A stretch of 64,000 bases of DNA from Glaciecola nitratireducens FR1064 (lineage in GTDB: Bacteria; Pseudomonadota; Gammaproteobacteria; Enterobacterales; Alteromonadaceae), in NCBI RefSeq assembly GCF_000226565.1, contig NC_016041.1, forward strand, positions 2,232,001 to 2,296,000, read 5' to 3'. Made by a program: the position numbers and the translations under genes. The notes beneath the pieces were generated by a model. It did no database searches. It had not been told where the DNA came from and saw only the letters and a program-made list of their open reading frames with translations. This document shows, one piece after another, positions 52,601 through 60,758 of this stretch. How positions within the stretch are numbered: the stretch's first letter is position 1; every line of letters starts with the position of its first letter.

Positions 52601-53127
52601 CGTTCTTTGTATTTCGAAATACCCGCGGCTTCTTCCACGAAGACACGCAACTCTTGAGGGCGACTTTCAATCAGCTTCGAAATCATACCCTGTTCAATAA
52701 TAGCGTAACTTCGCGGCCCTAAACCCGTGCCTAAAAATAAGTCAGTTATATCTCGTTTACGACATTTGCTGCCATTCAGCAGGTAGCTCGACACGGCTTC
52801 CTTAGTCACAATACGCTTCACCGATAACTCGTTATAGTTGGCATACTCACCTGCAATCCGACCAGAAGAATTATCAAAAACTAATTCAACGGAGCACTGT
52901 GAAACCGCTTTACGCGCAGTCGAGCCGTTAAAAATGACATCTGTCATGGCGTCACCGCGCAAATTTTTTGCTGAACTTTCGCCCAGCACCCATCGCACTG
53001 CATCGATAACGTTGGATTTTCCACAGCCGTTAGGCCCTACTACAGCAGTCATTTCACCCGGAAATGGTATTGTGGTAGGGTCTACAAATGATTTAAATCC
53101 CGCTAACTTTATTTTTTTTAAGCGCAT
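49633..53127 (-). CDS. smc: Chromosome segregation protein SMC
   Basis: A condensin ATPase that organises and segregates the chromosome. It is 1164 residues. The N-terminal ATPase half is LAGFKSFVDPTTIPFPG with Walker A GPNGCGKSNVIDAVRWVLGE. Long coiled coils at about 170-500 and 680-1010 flank a hinge (about 515-665). The C-terminal half has signature LLSGGEKALTALSLVFAI and Walker B FCLLDEVDAPLDD. Presence of smc next to zipA places the organism in the SMC-ScpAB rather than the MukBEF group (inference). It is divergent from cysZ. Confidence 0.97.
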   Translation of the reverse strand: MRLKKIKLAGFKSFVDPTTIPFPGEMTAVVGPNGCGKSNVIDAVRWVLGESSAKNLRGDAMTDVIFNGSTARKAVSQCSVELVFDNSSGRIAGEYANYNELSVKRIVTKEAVSSYLLNGSKCRKRDITDLFLGTGLGPRSYAIIEQGMISKLIESRPQELRVFVEEAAGISKYKERRRETENRIKHTKENLERLDDVRGGLGEQLSKLQRQAAAATRYKELKATERELKAQLAVIRWLKQNDSINQAEAYISQKEIELEEVISRKRGDETSIVQYREEQEVCKLEINDIQQEIFKVSTDITKIEQSQVFSKKRKQQIQMELQQLQSQAQQTQILFSDTADELVIVQDELVNLEPNKMLLEEAVEHAQAKRSEAEEVLVQFNEKNRDSDIQYHSLKQKLQSCHGQIQNTMSMQFRTESRIKELKQELAELKQGDIQQQLEDIQAELLLAQEGLAQAKEDLLFTQERQQKTSVEHAKTSAVVEEQKSKLINLQARQEALQEINNKNNHDKSTSLNASEKYEFESSLLELSSFLNVEPGYEERCEIVFSHIASPCVLPSLQIEQIEQSFFDNKHGQAIMFEKHMTSEKLKGSLGEKINNPKIPHFLNMISLVENVEAGLKQQKSLLPGYSLITPCGLWLFNDMLINGAGALVDSSLSRTAEIASLVTQVEQQKQHLEIAEQALALTSLSLNEVTVLIDDAKSLCSDYSEQVYKFSAQSNQLEQHLTQQKMRHERVYEELERHQMNAEEELETLETLNEQVEIYALDLAQFEEVVDEHTADAERLQKNVQMARSQVEQLVSQSHELAMQVQQTKNKYTLLKDKQSSREEQINENKDKIAMLQEESEELSMPFEDQQERLQTLLQDKTSLQQRQREIQETLADVDEKLLEAEKGQSGINQMAERIKAEIDSKKLQAEGSKVRAQSYIEQLQDMQQPLKPILDDLPEDINEEVWQQNLEKTTLSLSRLGAVNLAAVEEFESQSVRKRYLDEQNDDLTQALETLETAIKKIDKETRSRFKATFDQINADLKMLFPKVFGGGSAHLALTEDDMLDTGVTIMARPPGKKNSTIHLLSGGEKALTALSLVFAIFRLNPAPFCLLDEVDAPLDDANVGRFCKLVSEMSKTVQFIYITHNKVAMEMASHLTGVTMAEPGVSRMVAVDVEEALAIAE

Positions 53128-53221
53128 GACATTTGAATAAAGGCTGTTGGCAAAAAATAGTGCTCAATGATTATCGGATTAATGCCAATGTAACAAAAGT
53201 AAAACTTGGTAACAATTGCTC

Positions 53222-53251
53222 ATTACATCTCTGTATTTAGCACGATATACT
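53222..53251 (+). promoter_or_regulatory. Likely cysZ promoter
   Basis: ATTACA (53222-53227) and TATACT (53246-53251) are separated by 18 bases, 4 and 5 matches to consensus, about 45 bases before the cysZ start in the smc/cysZ divergent spacer. Confidence 0.35.
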
Positions 53252-53296
53252 AGCCGCAGTTGATAGCAAGAATTACACATCAAATAAAGGGAAAGC

Positions 53297-54034
53297 ATGA
53301 ATAATAGAAGTGGCGCAAGTTATTTTTTCGAAGGATTTTCACTGATCAAAACAAAAGGCCTTAAACGCTTCGTTTTTGTGCCTTTATTTATAAATCTACT
53401 GCTATTTTCCATGGCTTTTTACTTTCTATGGCCACAATTGGAGATTGGCATAAGCTATCTTCTCAACTTTATACCTGACTTTCTAAGTTGGTTAAAAACA
53501 GCATTGAGTTTCATACTCTGGCCAATTGCCGTTATTTCAGTTTTACTCATCTTTGCTCTTATTTTTGGCACACTAGCCAACTGGATTGCTGCGCCGTTTA
53601 ACGGTTTGCTGAGTGAGAAAGTGGAACGTTATTTAAGCGGCCAAGATATGGGTAACGAAGGTTTATTCAGCGCGGTAAAAGACATACCAAGAACTTTAGG
53701 TCGCGAACTGTCAAAAGTCTTATATTTTTTGCCTCGCGCCGTAGGCTTCTTAATCTTATTTTTCGTGCTGCCTGTTATCGGTCAAATTTTGTGGTTTTTA
53801 TTCACTGCATGGATGATGGCAATACAATATTGTGATTACCCATTCGATAATCATAAAGTTGCGTTTAGGCAAATGCGAGATGACTTAAATCAACGACGCG
53901 GGAAGTGCTTAAGTTTCGGAATACTGGTGAATATTTTCTCACTTATCCCCATCGTTAACTTCATTGTTATGCCGGTTGCTATTTGCGGTGCAACTTCACT
54001 GTGGGTCGACGAATTTAACGAAAACCGGCTATAG
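53297..54034 (+). CDS. cysZ: Sulfate transporter CysZ
   Basis: A sulfate-permeable inner-membrane protein feeding cysteine synthesis. It is 245 residues with several hydrophobic segments. SGASYFFEGFSLIKTKGLKR near the N-terminus is the family start, followed by FGTLANWIAAPFNGLLSEKVE and the late WMMAIQYCDYPFDNHKVAF. The ribosome site AAAGGGAAA is good. The stop overlaps the end of the convergent Sel1 gene by six bases. Confidence 0.94.
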   Translation: MNNRSGASYFFEGFSLIKTKGLKRFVFVPLFINLLLFSMAFYFLWPQLEIGISYLLNFIPDFLSWLKTALSFILWPIAVISVLLIFALIFGTLANWIAAPFNGLLSEKVERYLSGQDMGNEGLFSAVKDIPRTLGRELSKVLYFLPRAVGFLILFFVLPVIGQILWFLFTAWMMAIQYCDYPFDNHKVAFRQMRDDLNQRRGKCLSFGILVNIFSLIPIVNFIVMPVAICGATSLWVDEFNENRL

Positions 54035-55537
54035 CGTAGACCAGAACATAGCAGTGGCGTCATCGTTGTTGGCGAACGCAGCAATGGCTAAGTTGTCATT
54101 AATAGCAGAATAATTTACTTCATTAATAAGAGCTTGACGCCACAACGTTCGATAAACCCTTGGGATATTAGGCACATCATGGTATTCCAGAAAGGTCATT
54201 TGCTGAGTCGGCTTGAAAGATTCATATTGAGTATTTTTGCAAGTCCTAGAGCGTGCGATGTGATGTAACACCGGGTTGTTGCTTTCCAAAACCTGCAGCT
54301 GATTGTGCGCATCTATCGCTGCTTTCCAATTATTCGCTCTACTTAGAGGTAAATAACGGGAATTGCCCGTTTCACTCTCTATTTGAAATGCCTCAGGAGG
54401 TGGTGATAACAAAAGATTAGGCGCCAAGTTTTTGCTGCAATGATAATCCGCCAGACTTTCCGGCAGCGCATACTCATCAACAAAGCCAGCAAAGTGTGCA
54501 AGTTCATGCACAAAAACCGAATAAGTGTCCGATTGATCAAGAAACATGACGCCATTGTTAACGTTCGCTTTACCTTGCTCAGCGAACACAACCATGTGTG
54601 TAAAACTCAATGGCGTTTTTAACTGGCTTAACGGATAAAGGCCGCAACCTAATCTAGCCTCGTTATCAAAATTGCTGCTGCACGCCAAACTGTCCTTTTG
54701 TAGCCAAATAGGTGGCAAGACACACAAAGGTAAGTCGGCCAGTCTTTTATCTTTTTCAAATTGGTCTTGGAACGCAATTGCTTGAATGAATGAAACCAGA
54801 GTCGTAGCAACAAACTGAATTGTTTGAGCGCAGTTTGGGCCTTGCGGAGCCACATCCAGTAAGGAACTTAAGGGCTTCATTTGGTGTTGTTCGATAACTT
54901 GCAGAGCCGTTCGAGCAGGCGCAAAACTTTGTTCAGCTGCTTTATTAAAGTACAGCTTAGATTCCTTTATTTTATCTTGCTTCCAATACAAATTTGCAAG
55001 CTTGAAAGCGCTAGATGCATCAAACAACGCAGCTTTTTCTAACCAAATTATTGCTTGTGAATTATCGTGAGACTCAAATGTATATTTTGCCATTGATATA
55101 ACGGCTGGTCGATAGCCAGCTTCCGCGGATTTTTGCATCCAAAGTCGCTTTTCATCATTTGAGGTTTGTAACAATGCGTACTCAAACTGGCTTTGAGCAT
55201 GTCCCATTTCAGCTGAATTTTTCAGCCATAACTTTATTTCTATGGGATTTTGGCTGCGCATAGCGGCATAGTAAAGCGCTGCACTGCTGCCTAGTTCACC
55301 GGCCAAACCTAGCCAATAACCGTCATCCGAATCAATTGCTAGCTTGGTCAATGCAGCTACTGCATCGGAATTACCGCGTTTTACCAAGGGATAAAGAAGA
55401 TAGCCGGCCTGAGCATTCTGCAATGCTAAGTGTTGTGGTATAACTCTCGTCGGTGAATAGCACGTATCAGCTTGCAAGAAAAAACAGATGCTGACGACGC
55501 CCAGCAATGCCTTCAGATAATTAATCACTAGTCCCAC
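54029..55537 (-). CDS. Sel1-repeat protein with metzincin-like HExxHxxGxxD motif
   Basis: A 502-residue exported protein with a hydrophobic signal (YLKALLGVVSICFFLQADTC). The N-terminal half is Sel1/TPR-like repeats (e.g. AEMGHAQSQFEYALLQTS, SAEAGYRPAVISMAKYTF, ALFDASSAFKLANLYWKQDK). The C-terminal half contains VFVHELAHFAGFVDEYALPE (about 340-360), which fits a zinc protease site HExxHxxGxxD, with DEY as in M64-type peptidases. The fusion is not a family I can name. It lies 28 bases downstream of nlpI on the same strand, so the product may share the periplasm with NlpI. Proteolytic activity is inferred only from the motif. Confidence 0.7.
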   Translation of the reverse strand: MGLVINYLKALLGVVSICFFLQADTCYSPTRVIPQHLALQNAQAGYLLYPLVKRGNSDAVAALTKLAIDSDDGYWLGLAGELGSSAALYYAAMRSQNPIEIKLWLKNSAEMGHAQSQFEYALLQTSNDEKRLWMQKSAEAGYRPAVISMAKYTFESHDNSQAIIWLEKAALFDASSAFKLANLYWKQDKIKESKLYFNKAAEQSFAPARTALQVIEQHQMKPLSSLLDVAPQGPNCAQTIQFVATTLVSFIQAIAFQDQFEKDKRLADLPLCVLPPIWLQKDSLACSSNFDNEARLGCGLYPLSQLKTPLSFTHMVVFAEQGKANVNNGVMFLDQSDTYSVFVHELAHFAGFVDEYALPESLADYHCSKNLAPNLLLSPPPEAFQIESETGNSRYLPLSRANNWKAAIDAHNQLQVLESNNPVLHHIARSRTCKNTQYESFKPTQQMTFLEYHDVPNIPRVYRTLWRQALINEVNYSAINDNLAIAAFANNDDATAMFWSTL

Positions 55538-55565
55538 GCACTATCATCCTATGTTCTTGATTCTT

Positions 55566-56498
55566 CTATTGGGTGGCTTCCGCATTTTTCTGCTCAGAAT
55601 CTATACTGTCTTCTTTTCTTTTTTCACGCAGCCTAGATAACTCTACCCTAGAAAATCGATGTTCAACGTACTCGAAGACGTTGGTGCTTAACGACAGCTT
55701 AAAGTAATTCGCTGCTGTCACCTTATTACCGATATCGCTGTGATACTTACCTAAATAAAAATAAGCCTCACATAATCGATCATTCAGCTGCTTTTGGCTG
55801 TTAACATCTTCCACTAACTTGGCGATAACGGCTGTTTCATCAACCTTACCTAAATAAAAATCAACGATTGTGGTTGCCCAATTGTCTTCATCCAGTGCTT
55901 TTCTGTGCTCAGCAAGATTTATAAGCGCTTTATTTCGGTCGACGCTTTGTTCAACAATAAATGACCAGAGAACACGATAAGGGTCTCGTTTATCTTTTTC
56001 ATAAAATCGAGATAAATCAGATACAGCGAGGCCCGCTCTACCGCCGTAGTAAAGAGCAATACCTCTATTTAGAATGGCAAAGTCGTAGTCAGGATTTATA
56101 TCTAAAGTTGAGTCAAAAGATTCATAGGCCATTATGAAGTCCATTTGCTGGATATAATGAATGCCTATTGAATTGTGAGCTTCAGCCATATCAGGCTTCA
56201 ATTCCAGTGCCTGCATAAAGTCATATCGAGCTAAACCGGATAAGCCTACGCTGTCATAAAGCATACCTCGTTGAAATAGCAGCTCGGCGCGCTCATCTTC
56301 CTTTAAAGGCGCTTGAGTAAGGATGTGATTATAGCGCGCAATTGCCATTTGCGAGCGTGCGTCAACAGGCTCTGGTTCGGCTAACAGAAGGTTACCCATC
56401 GGTCCATATGCGTCGTTAGTTTTTATTGAGCATCCCGATAGTAGAAGAAGTAAGACTACCGCGGCACCAATACCTATGCGTTTTTTATTTACTTTCAC
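55566..56498 (-). CDS. nlpI: Lipoprotein NlpI
   Basis: A TPR outer-membrane lipoprotein that in E. coli scaffolds peptidoglycan endopeptidases and the Prc protease. The GTG start is chosen because AAGGA lies 5 bases upstream and it leads straight into the signal (VKVNKKRIGIGAAVVLLLLL, lipobox LSGC). A longer TTG-initiated frame lacks this. It is 310 residues. TPR helices follow: AELLFQRGMLYDSVGLSGLA, AEAHNSIGIHYIQQMDF and FAILNRGIALYYGGRAGLA. Downstream of pnp as in E. coli, but with a DUF1244 gene in between. Confidence 0.92.
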   Translation of the reverse strand: MKVNKKRIGIGAAVVLLLLLSGCSIKTNDAYGPMGNLLLAEPEPVDARSQMAIARYNHILTQAPLKEDERAELLFQRGMLYDSVGLSGLARYDFMQALELKPDMAEAHNSIGIHYIQQMDFIMAYESFDSTLDINPDYDFAILNRGIALYYGGRAGLAVSDLSRFYEKDKRDPYRVLWSFIVEQSVDRNKALINLAEHRKALDEDNWATTIVDFYLGKVDETAVIAKLVEDVNSQKQLNDRLCEAYFYLGKYHSDIGNKVTAANYFKLSLSTNVFEYVEHRFSRVELSRLREKRKEDSIDSEQKNAEATQ

Positions 56499-56611
56499 AA
56501 AATTCCTTATTAAACACCGTTCTATTTTTACAAACAAAGGCGTATTCACATCTGTACACAACTACCTCAAGCGTTGGCTAAAGGACGCTTGAGGTAAAGT
56601 ATAGCATGCGC

Positions 56612-56917
56612 TTATTTATCCTGCTTCGCCGCACTTTTCGCATTGAACGCGGCTAATTGCTCATCAGTAGCTGGCAGTTGATGGTTTGATTTCCACTCGC
56701 CGTAAGACATCTTATAAATAGCTTCTCGTGCTTCGTCATCAGTTAATGCAAAATCACGGTCTTGTGCCGCGGCTAAATACCACTTCGACAAACAATTTCT
56801 GCAAAAGTCTGCTAACAACATCAATTCGATGTTCTGAACCTGCTTGTTGTTGTCTAAATGATCGACGAGGCGTCTAAACGCTGCGGCTTCGACTTCAGTT
56901 CTTTGTTGTTCGTTCAT
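56612..56917 (-). CDS. DUF1244 family protein
   Basis: A 101-residue soluble protein from the ATG with GAGG upstream (an earlier ATG five codons before has no ribosome site). It carries the family signature AAAFRRLVDHLDNN, then DFCRNCLSKWY with two cysteines, and YGEWKSNHQ. The fold is a small helical bundle of unknown role. It lies between pnp and nlpI, after the pnp terminator, and has no visible functional tie to either. Confidence 0.88.
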   Translation of the reverse strand: MNEQQRTEVEAAAFRRLVDHLDNNKQVQNIELMLLADFCRNCLSKWYLAAAQDRDFALTDDEAREAIYKMSYGEWKSNHQLPATDEQLAAFNAKSAAKQDK

Positions 56918-56961
56918 TTTATATATCCTCACTATTTTTCATGTCGAGTTTGTAAAAATAA

Positions 56962-56989
56962 TAAAAAAGGAGCCGAAGCTCCTTTTTTC
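56962..56989 (-). terminator. Intrinsic terminator after pnp
   Basis: The stem GGAGC/GCTCC has a 4-base loop, with A6 and T6 flanks, and lies about 75 bases past the pnp stop. It is symmetrical, so it could act on both strands. Confidence 0.82.
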
Positions 56990-57065
56990 ATATCATTTCT
57001 AACTCAAATCAGCACTAAGCTATATTAATACTGTTAATGGCCAGGGCCATTTTATTCAAATTAAA

Positions 57066-59180
57066 TTACTCGCCTTCGCTTGGAGCAGCAGGAGCTGGTT
57101 TTTCTAATAGCTCTTTGATACTTAAACGAATACGATTTTGACGATCAATTTCCATGACTTTAACGTCAACCATTTGGCCTTCTTCAAGGAAGTCGGTTAC
57201 TTTGTTTACGCGGTCATGAGCAATTTGGCTGATATGAACAAGGCCTTCTTTGCCTGGTAACACTTCAACAAATGCACCGAAATCGACGATACGCATAACT
57301 TTACCGTTATACACTGTACCAACTTCAATCTCAGCTGTAACAGCTTTGATGCGGTCAATAGCAATATCAGCTTTCGCTTTTTCAGTTGCAAAGATTTTAA
57401 TTGTGCCGTCATCTTCAATTTCAATGTTGGTGTCAGAAGCTTCAGTGATCGATCTGATCATTGCGCCGCCTTTACCGATAACATCACGGATTTTGTCTTG
57501 ATCAACTTTCATTGTGTATATACGCGGAGCGTATTCAGACATTTCTTCACGGTGACCAGAAATTGCAGAATCCATTACTTCAAGGATATGCAAGCGAGCT
57601 TCTTTTGCTTGCTTTAGCGCTAACTGCATAATCTCATGCGTAATACCTTCAATTTTAATGTCCATTTGAAGTGCAGTAATACCGTTAGTAGTACCTGCAA
57701 CTTTAAAGTCCATGTCACCAAGATGATCTTCATCACCTAAAATGTCAGAAAGTACAACGAAGTTTTCGTCAGATTTAACTAAGCCCATTGCAATACCAGC
57801 AACAGAAGCTTTAATTGGAACACCTGCATCCATTAATGCCAATGAAGTACCGCAAACCGATGCCATTGAAGATGAACCGTTAGATTCAGTAATTTCAGAC
57901 ACAACACGCACAACATACGGGAATTCTTCAGCAGAAGGCATAACCGCTTGCATACCACGTTTCGCTAGACGACCATGGCCGATTTCGCGACGCTTTGGTG
58001 AACCAACAAAACCAGTCTCGCCTACACAGTATGGAGGGAAGTTATAATGCAACATGAAACGGCTAGTCGCCATTCCACCAAGTTGATCTAGCATCTGAGC
58101 ATCACGCTCTGTGCCTAAAGTTGCAGCAACGATAGCTTGTGTTTCACCACGTGTGAATAATGCAGAACCATGAGTTCTTGGCAGCAAGCCAGTTGCGACG
58201 TTTAGTGCACGTATGGTGTCCGGATCACGTCCGTCAATACGCTTTTCACCAGCAAGAATACGTGAACGTACCACATCGCTTTCTAGGTCATGCAGTAGGT
58301 CGCTCGCTTCTTTCGGATCTTGCGCCGGATTGGCTTCAAGAATGGTTTCTAATGCTTTGCTTGTTACAGCAGTAATCGCATCTTTACGCACCATTTTATC
58401 AGAAATTTGATAAGCTTCAGTCATACCTGCTTCTGCAAGTTCTTTAACTTTTGCTTTTAACTCAGTATTTTCAGCAGGTGCTGTCCAGCCCCAGCTTTCT
58501 GTGCCGACTTCTGCAGCAAACTCAGTAATTGCGTTAATAACGGTTTGAGATTGCTCATGACCATACATAACTGCACCAAGCATCACGTCTTCAGATAATA
58601 TGTCTGCTTCAGATTCAACCATCAATACTGCACTTTTAGTACCAGCAACAACAAGGTCTAACTGACTTTCTTCTTGCTCAGAGGCACGAGTATTTAAAAT
58701 ATAGCCGCCATCTTTATAACCAACGCGCGCCGCACCGACTGGGCCACTGAAAGGCATACCAGAAATAGCAAGTGCAGCAGAAGTACCAATTAAAGAAATA
58801 ATGTCAGTTGGGATTTCTGGGTTAGCAGAAACAACTGTAATAATTATTTGCACTTCATTTTTAAAATCATTTGGAAATAACGGACGAATTGGACGGTCAA
58901 TTAAACGTGCGATTAATGTTTCGCTTTCAGAAGGACGACCTTCACGTTTGAAGAAGCCACCAGGGATTTTGCCCGCTGCGTACGCTTTTTCTTGATAGTT
59001 AACTGTTAATGGGAAGAAACCTTGATCTGCTTTAGTTTCTTTTTTACCGACAACTGAAACCAATACAGACGTATCGTCCATACTTGCCATTACTGCTGCA
59101 GTTGCTTGTCTTGCGATTACACCCGTTTCTAGGGTGACAGTATGCTGACCATACTGAAATGTTTTAGTAATAGGAGTCAC
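57066..59180 (-). CDS. pnp: Polyribonucleotide nucleotidyltransferase (PNPase)
   Basis: A phosphorolytic 3'-5' exoribonuclease of the degradosome. It is 704 residues with a GTG start (AGGA 6 bases upstream). It has two RNase PH domains ([31 protein letters not shown] and [20 protein letters not shown] in the second), a KH domain ([19 protein letters not shown]) and an S1 domain ([20 protein letters not shown]). rpsO is not upstream; nhaR is. A strong terminator follows before DUF1244. Confidence 0.98.
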   Translation of the reverse strand: MTPITKTFQYGQHTVTLETGVIARQATAAVMASMDDTSVLVSVVGKKETKADQGFFPLTVNYQEKAYAAGKIPGGFFKREGRPSESETLIARLIDRPIRPLFPNDFKNEVQIIITVVSANPEIPTDIISLIGTSAALAISGMPFSGPVGAARVGYKDGGYILNTRASEQEESQLDLVVAGTKSAVLMVESEADILSEDVMLGAVMYGHEQSQTVINAITEFAAEVGTESWGWTAPAENTELKAKVKELAEAGMTEAYQISDKMVRKDAITAVTSKALETILEANPAQDPKEASDLLHDLESDVVRSRILAGEKRIDGRDPDTIRALNVATGLLPRTHGSALFTRGETQAIVAATLGTERDAQMLDQLGGMATSRFMLHYNFPPYCVGETGFVGSPKRREIGHGRLAKRGMQAVMPSAEEFPYVVRVVSEITESNGSSSMASVCGTSLALMDAGVPIKASVAGIAMGLVKSDENFVVLSDILGDEDHLGDMDFKVAGTTNGITALQMDIKIEGITHEIMQLALKQAKEARLHILEVMDSAISGHREEMSEYAPRIYTMKVDQDKIRDVIGKGGAMIRSITEASDTNIEIEDDGTIKIFATEKAKADIAIDRIKAVTAEIEVGTVYNGKVMRIVDFGAFVEVLPGKEGLVHISQIAHDRVNKVTDFLEEGQMVDVKVMEIDRQNRIRLSIKELLEKPAPAAPSEGE

Positions 59181-59229
59181 ACTCTATCCTTTAGTTTATA
59201 TATATTTTATGCTTATTATTGCGGGGCAT

Positions 59230-59258
59230 AGTATAGCGATGAAAAGCCTCGATTGCTA
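59230..59258 (-). promoter_or_regulatory. Possible pnp promoter
   Basis: On the minus strand TATACT (59235-59230) lies 49 bases before the GTG, inside the 75-base nhaR-pnp gap. The -35 (TAGCAA) is poor. It would give pnp its own start in the absence of the rpsO promoter. Confidence 0.35.
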
Positions 59259-60158
59259 TTTAAAAATTATATCTCTTGCGGAATTGCATACAGCGGCAAC
59301 GGCGGGATGTGTGACTTTCCTCTCAGCTGAAATGGCATAAAACTTCTGTTTTACATCGTTCAGGCGGCCAACAACTTCGACTTTAAAGCTGTCGCAAACT
59401 TCTTCCTCAATAATTGTTGGCATGAAAAAAACACCAAATCCAGCATGTCCAAAAGACTTCATCAAGGCACTGTCATCATACTGCCCTCTTATTATCGGAA
59501 AAATGCCGTTATCGTTAGACCATTTATCAAACAGCTGTCTAACAGCATACTGTTTAGTGGGCAATAAAATAGGGGCTTGATGCAAGCATTGCGGGAATTC
59601 CCCGCTCAACTGCTCTTTCACTTTCCTTGAGGCAAAAAATGTCAGACCAGACTGTCCTAAGTAATGGTTGTAAGCGCGAACACTTAAATTGCTAGACAGG
59701 GGCGTGTCCGTCAACACCATGTCAACCTCGTGGATAGCTAGCTCGGCCAGGATCGACTCAACCGGCCCTTCTTTGCAGATCAGGCTAACTTCTTTTGAGA
59801 GCTTTAGCGCTGGTTCGATAATTTTGTAAACAATCGTTTTAGGTAGAGCGCTAGCTGCGCTAATTATGAACTCTGACGTTCCCACCAAAGGGGCTCCACG
59901 CAGAACATCACTAAGCTCCTTGCCTAATTCAAATATCTCGTCAGAATAACGCAAAACCAAGCGTCCAGTTTCTGTTAAGCGTAAACGACGGCCAACACGG
60001 TCGAACAGCGGTTGCCCTATTCGCTCCTCGAGCATGCTTAGTTGGCCACTGATGGTTTGAGGAGTAATAAAAAGTTTTTCCGCAGCCTTCGCAATACTGC
60101 CCTCTGTTGCGACAACCCAAAAGTAGTGAAGGTGTTTATAATTTAAATTTTCAGACAT
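59256..60158 (-). CDS. nhaR: LysR-type activator NhaR
   Basis: In E. coli NhaR activates nhaA (Na+/H+ antiporter) and pgaABCD in response to sodium. It is 300 residues. The N-terminal HTH is LNYKHLHYFWVVATEGSIAK followed by AAEKLFITPQTISGQLSMLEE, the NhaR-type signature. The effector domain includes VDMVLTDTPLSSNLSVRAYN and HQAPILLPTKQYAVRQLFD. No nhaA is in the window. It is immediately upstream of pnp on the same strand, an unusual neighbour. Divergent from the HPF-like gene; a perfect palindrome lies between them. Confidence 0.87.
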   Translation of the reverse strand: MSENLNYKHLHYFWVVATEGSIAKAAEKLFITPQTISGQLSMLEERIGQPLFDRVGRRLRLTETGRLVLRYSDEIFELGKELSDVLRGAPLVGTSEFIISAASALPKTIVYKIIEPALKLSKEVSLICKEGPVESILAELAIHEVDMVLTDTPLSSNLSVRAYNHYLGQSGLTFFASRKVKEQLSGEFPQCLHQAPILLPTKQYAVRQLFDKWSNDNGIFPIIRGQYDDSALMKSFGHAGFGVFFMPTIIEEEVCDSFKVEVVGRLNDVKQKFYAISAERKVTHPAVAAVCNSARDIIFK

Positions 60159-60300
60159 TTAAACTGTTATTCCTAGGCTGTTACTTTCTAGCCTTTTTTA
60201 ATTATTTAAAAACAATTCAATGTGAAATAATTGAATCTAGCGCAATTAAATCGAATGCAATCGAGCTGTTCAGTTTTTTCGATTCTTTTTTATACATTTA

Positions 60301-60316
60301 AACGAATATATTCGTT
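60301..60316. promoter_or_regulatory. 16-bp perfect palindrome and 20-bp-spaced direct repeats
   Basis: AACGAATA/TATTCGTT is a perfect palindrome between nhaR and the HPF-like gene. GTTCACTT occurs at 60314-60321 and again at 60334-60341, exactly two helical turns apart, within 60 bases of the HPF-like start. An operator is likely; the binding protein is unknown. Confidence 0.45.
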
Positions 60317-60372
60317 CACTTTAAGTTGATAATGTTCACTTATCGACAGGAAAACCTTTCATAAGTGTAAGC

Positions 60373-60702
60373 ATGCAACTCAAAATTGTAAAATCTGATG
60401 TAAAAATAAGTGGATCTCAGCTAATACGCTTGAATCAGACACTGCAGATGCAGCTGGGTCGGTATACGCAACTAATTGAATGTGTTAATGCTGTATTTGA
60501 GAAAGATGTAGACCAGTTCGGTCAGACAATAATACGATGTTCGATTGAAATAGCGCTTTTGCCCAAAGGTCTTGCATCGACATCAACTACGGCGACAGCA
60601 ATTGAAGACGCATTTTACAATTCTATTAGCAGAGCGAAGCGTCAAATAGATAGGCAAAGACGCGGCAATAGGGATAGATCCCGCACAAACACAGGCTTTT
60701 AA
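60373..60702 (+). CDS. HPF/RaiA-like ribosome-associated protein
   Basis: A 109-residue basic protein. Its spacing of strands and last helix follows the ribosome hibernation factor fold: ISGSQLIRLNQTLQMQLGRY, then IIRCSIEIALLPKG, and AIEDAFYNSISRAKRQIDRQ, with a basic C-terminal tail (RRGNRDRSRTNTGF). In the family, the conserved helix with acidic and basic residues contacts 16S rRNA. The match is by pattern only and the N-terminal strand is short. It is not in an rpoN operon. Probable role: ribosome inactivation in stress, possibly salt-linked through NhaR (inference). Confidence 0.55.
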   Translation: MQLKIVKSDVKISGSQLIRLNQTLQMQLGRYTQLIECVNAVFEKDVDQFGQTIIRCSIEIALLPKGLASTSTTATAIEDAFYNSISRAKRQIDRQRRGNRDRSRTNTGF

Positions 60703-60708
60703 CAATAA

Positions 60709-60749
60709 GAAAGCATCAAACAGCTGGGTGAAGCCGCTGCTTGATGCTT
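60709..60749. terminator. Long hairpin between convergent HPF-like and S46 genes
   Basis: AAGCATCAA-A-CAGC pairs with GCTG-C-TTGATGCTT (one mismatch) around an 11-base loop. U-rich tails are weak on both strands, so it is a plausible but not strong bidirectional terminator. Confidence 0.55.
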
Positions 60750-60758
60750 ATGCTTGAC

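Noticed and set aside
56499-56561. TTG-initiated 21-residue extension of NlpI
   Set aside because: It puts non-signal sequence before the lipoprotein signal, while a GTG with AAGGA is correctly placed.
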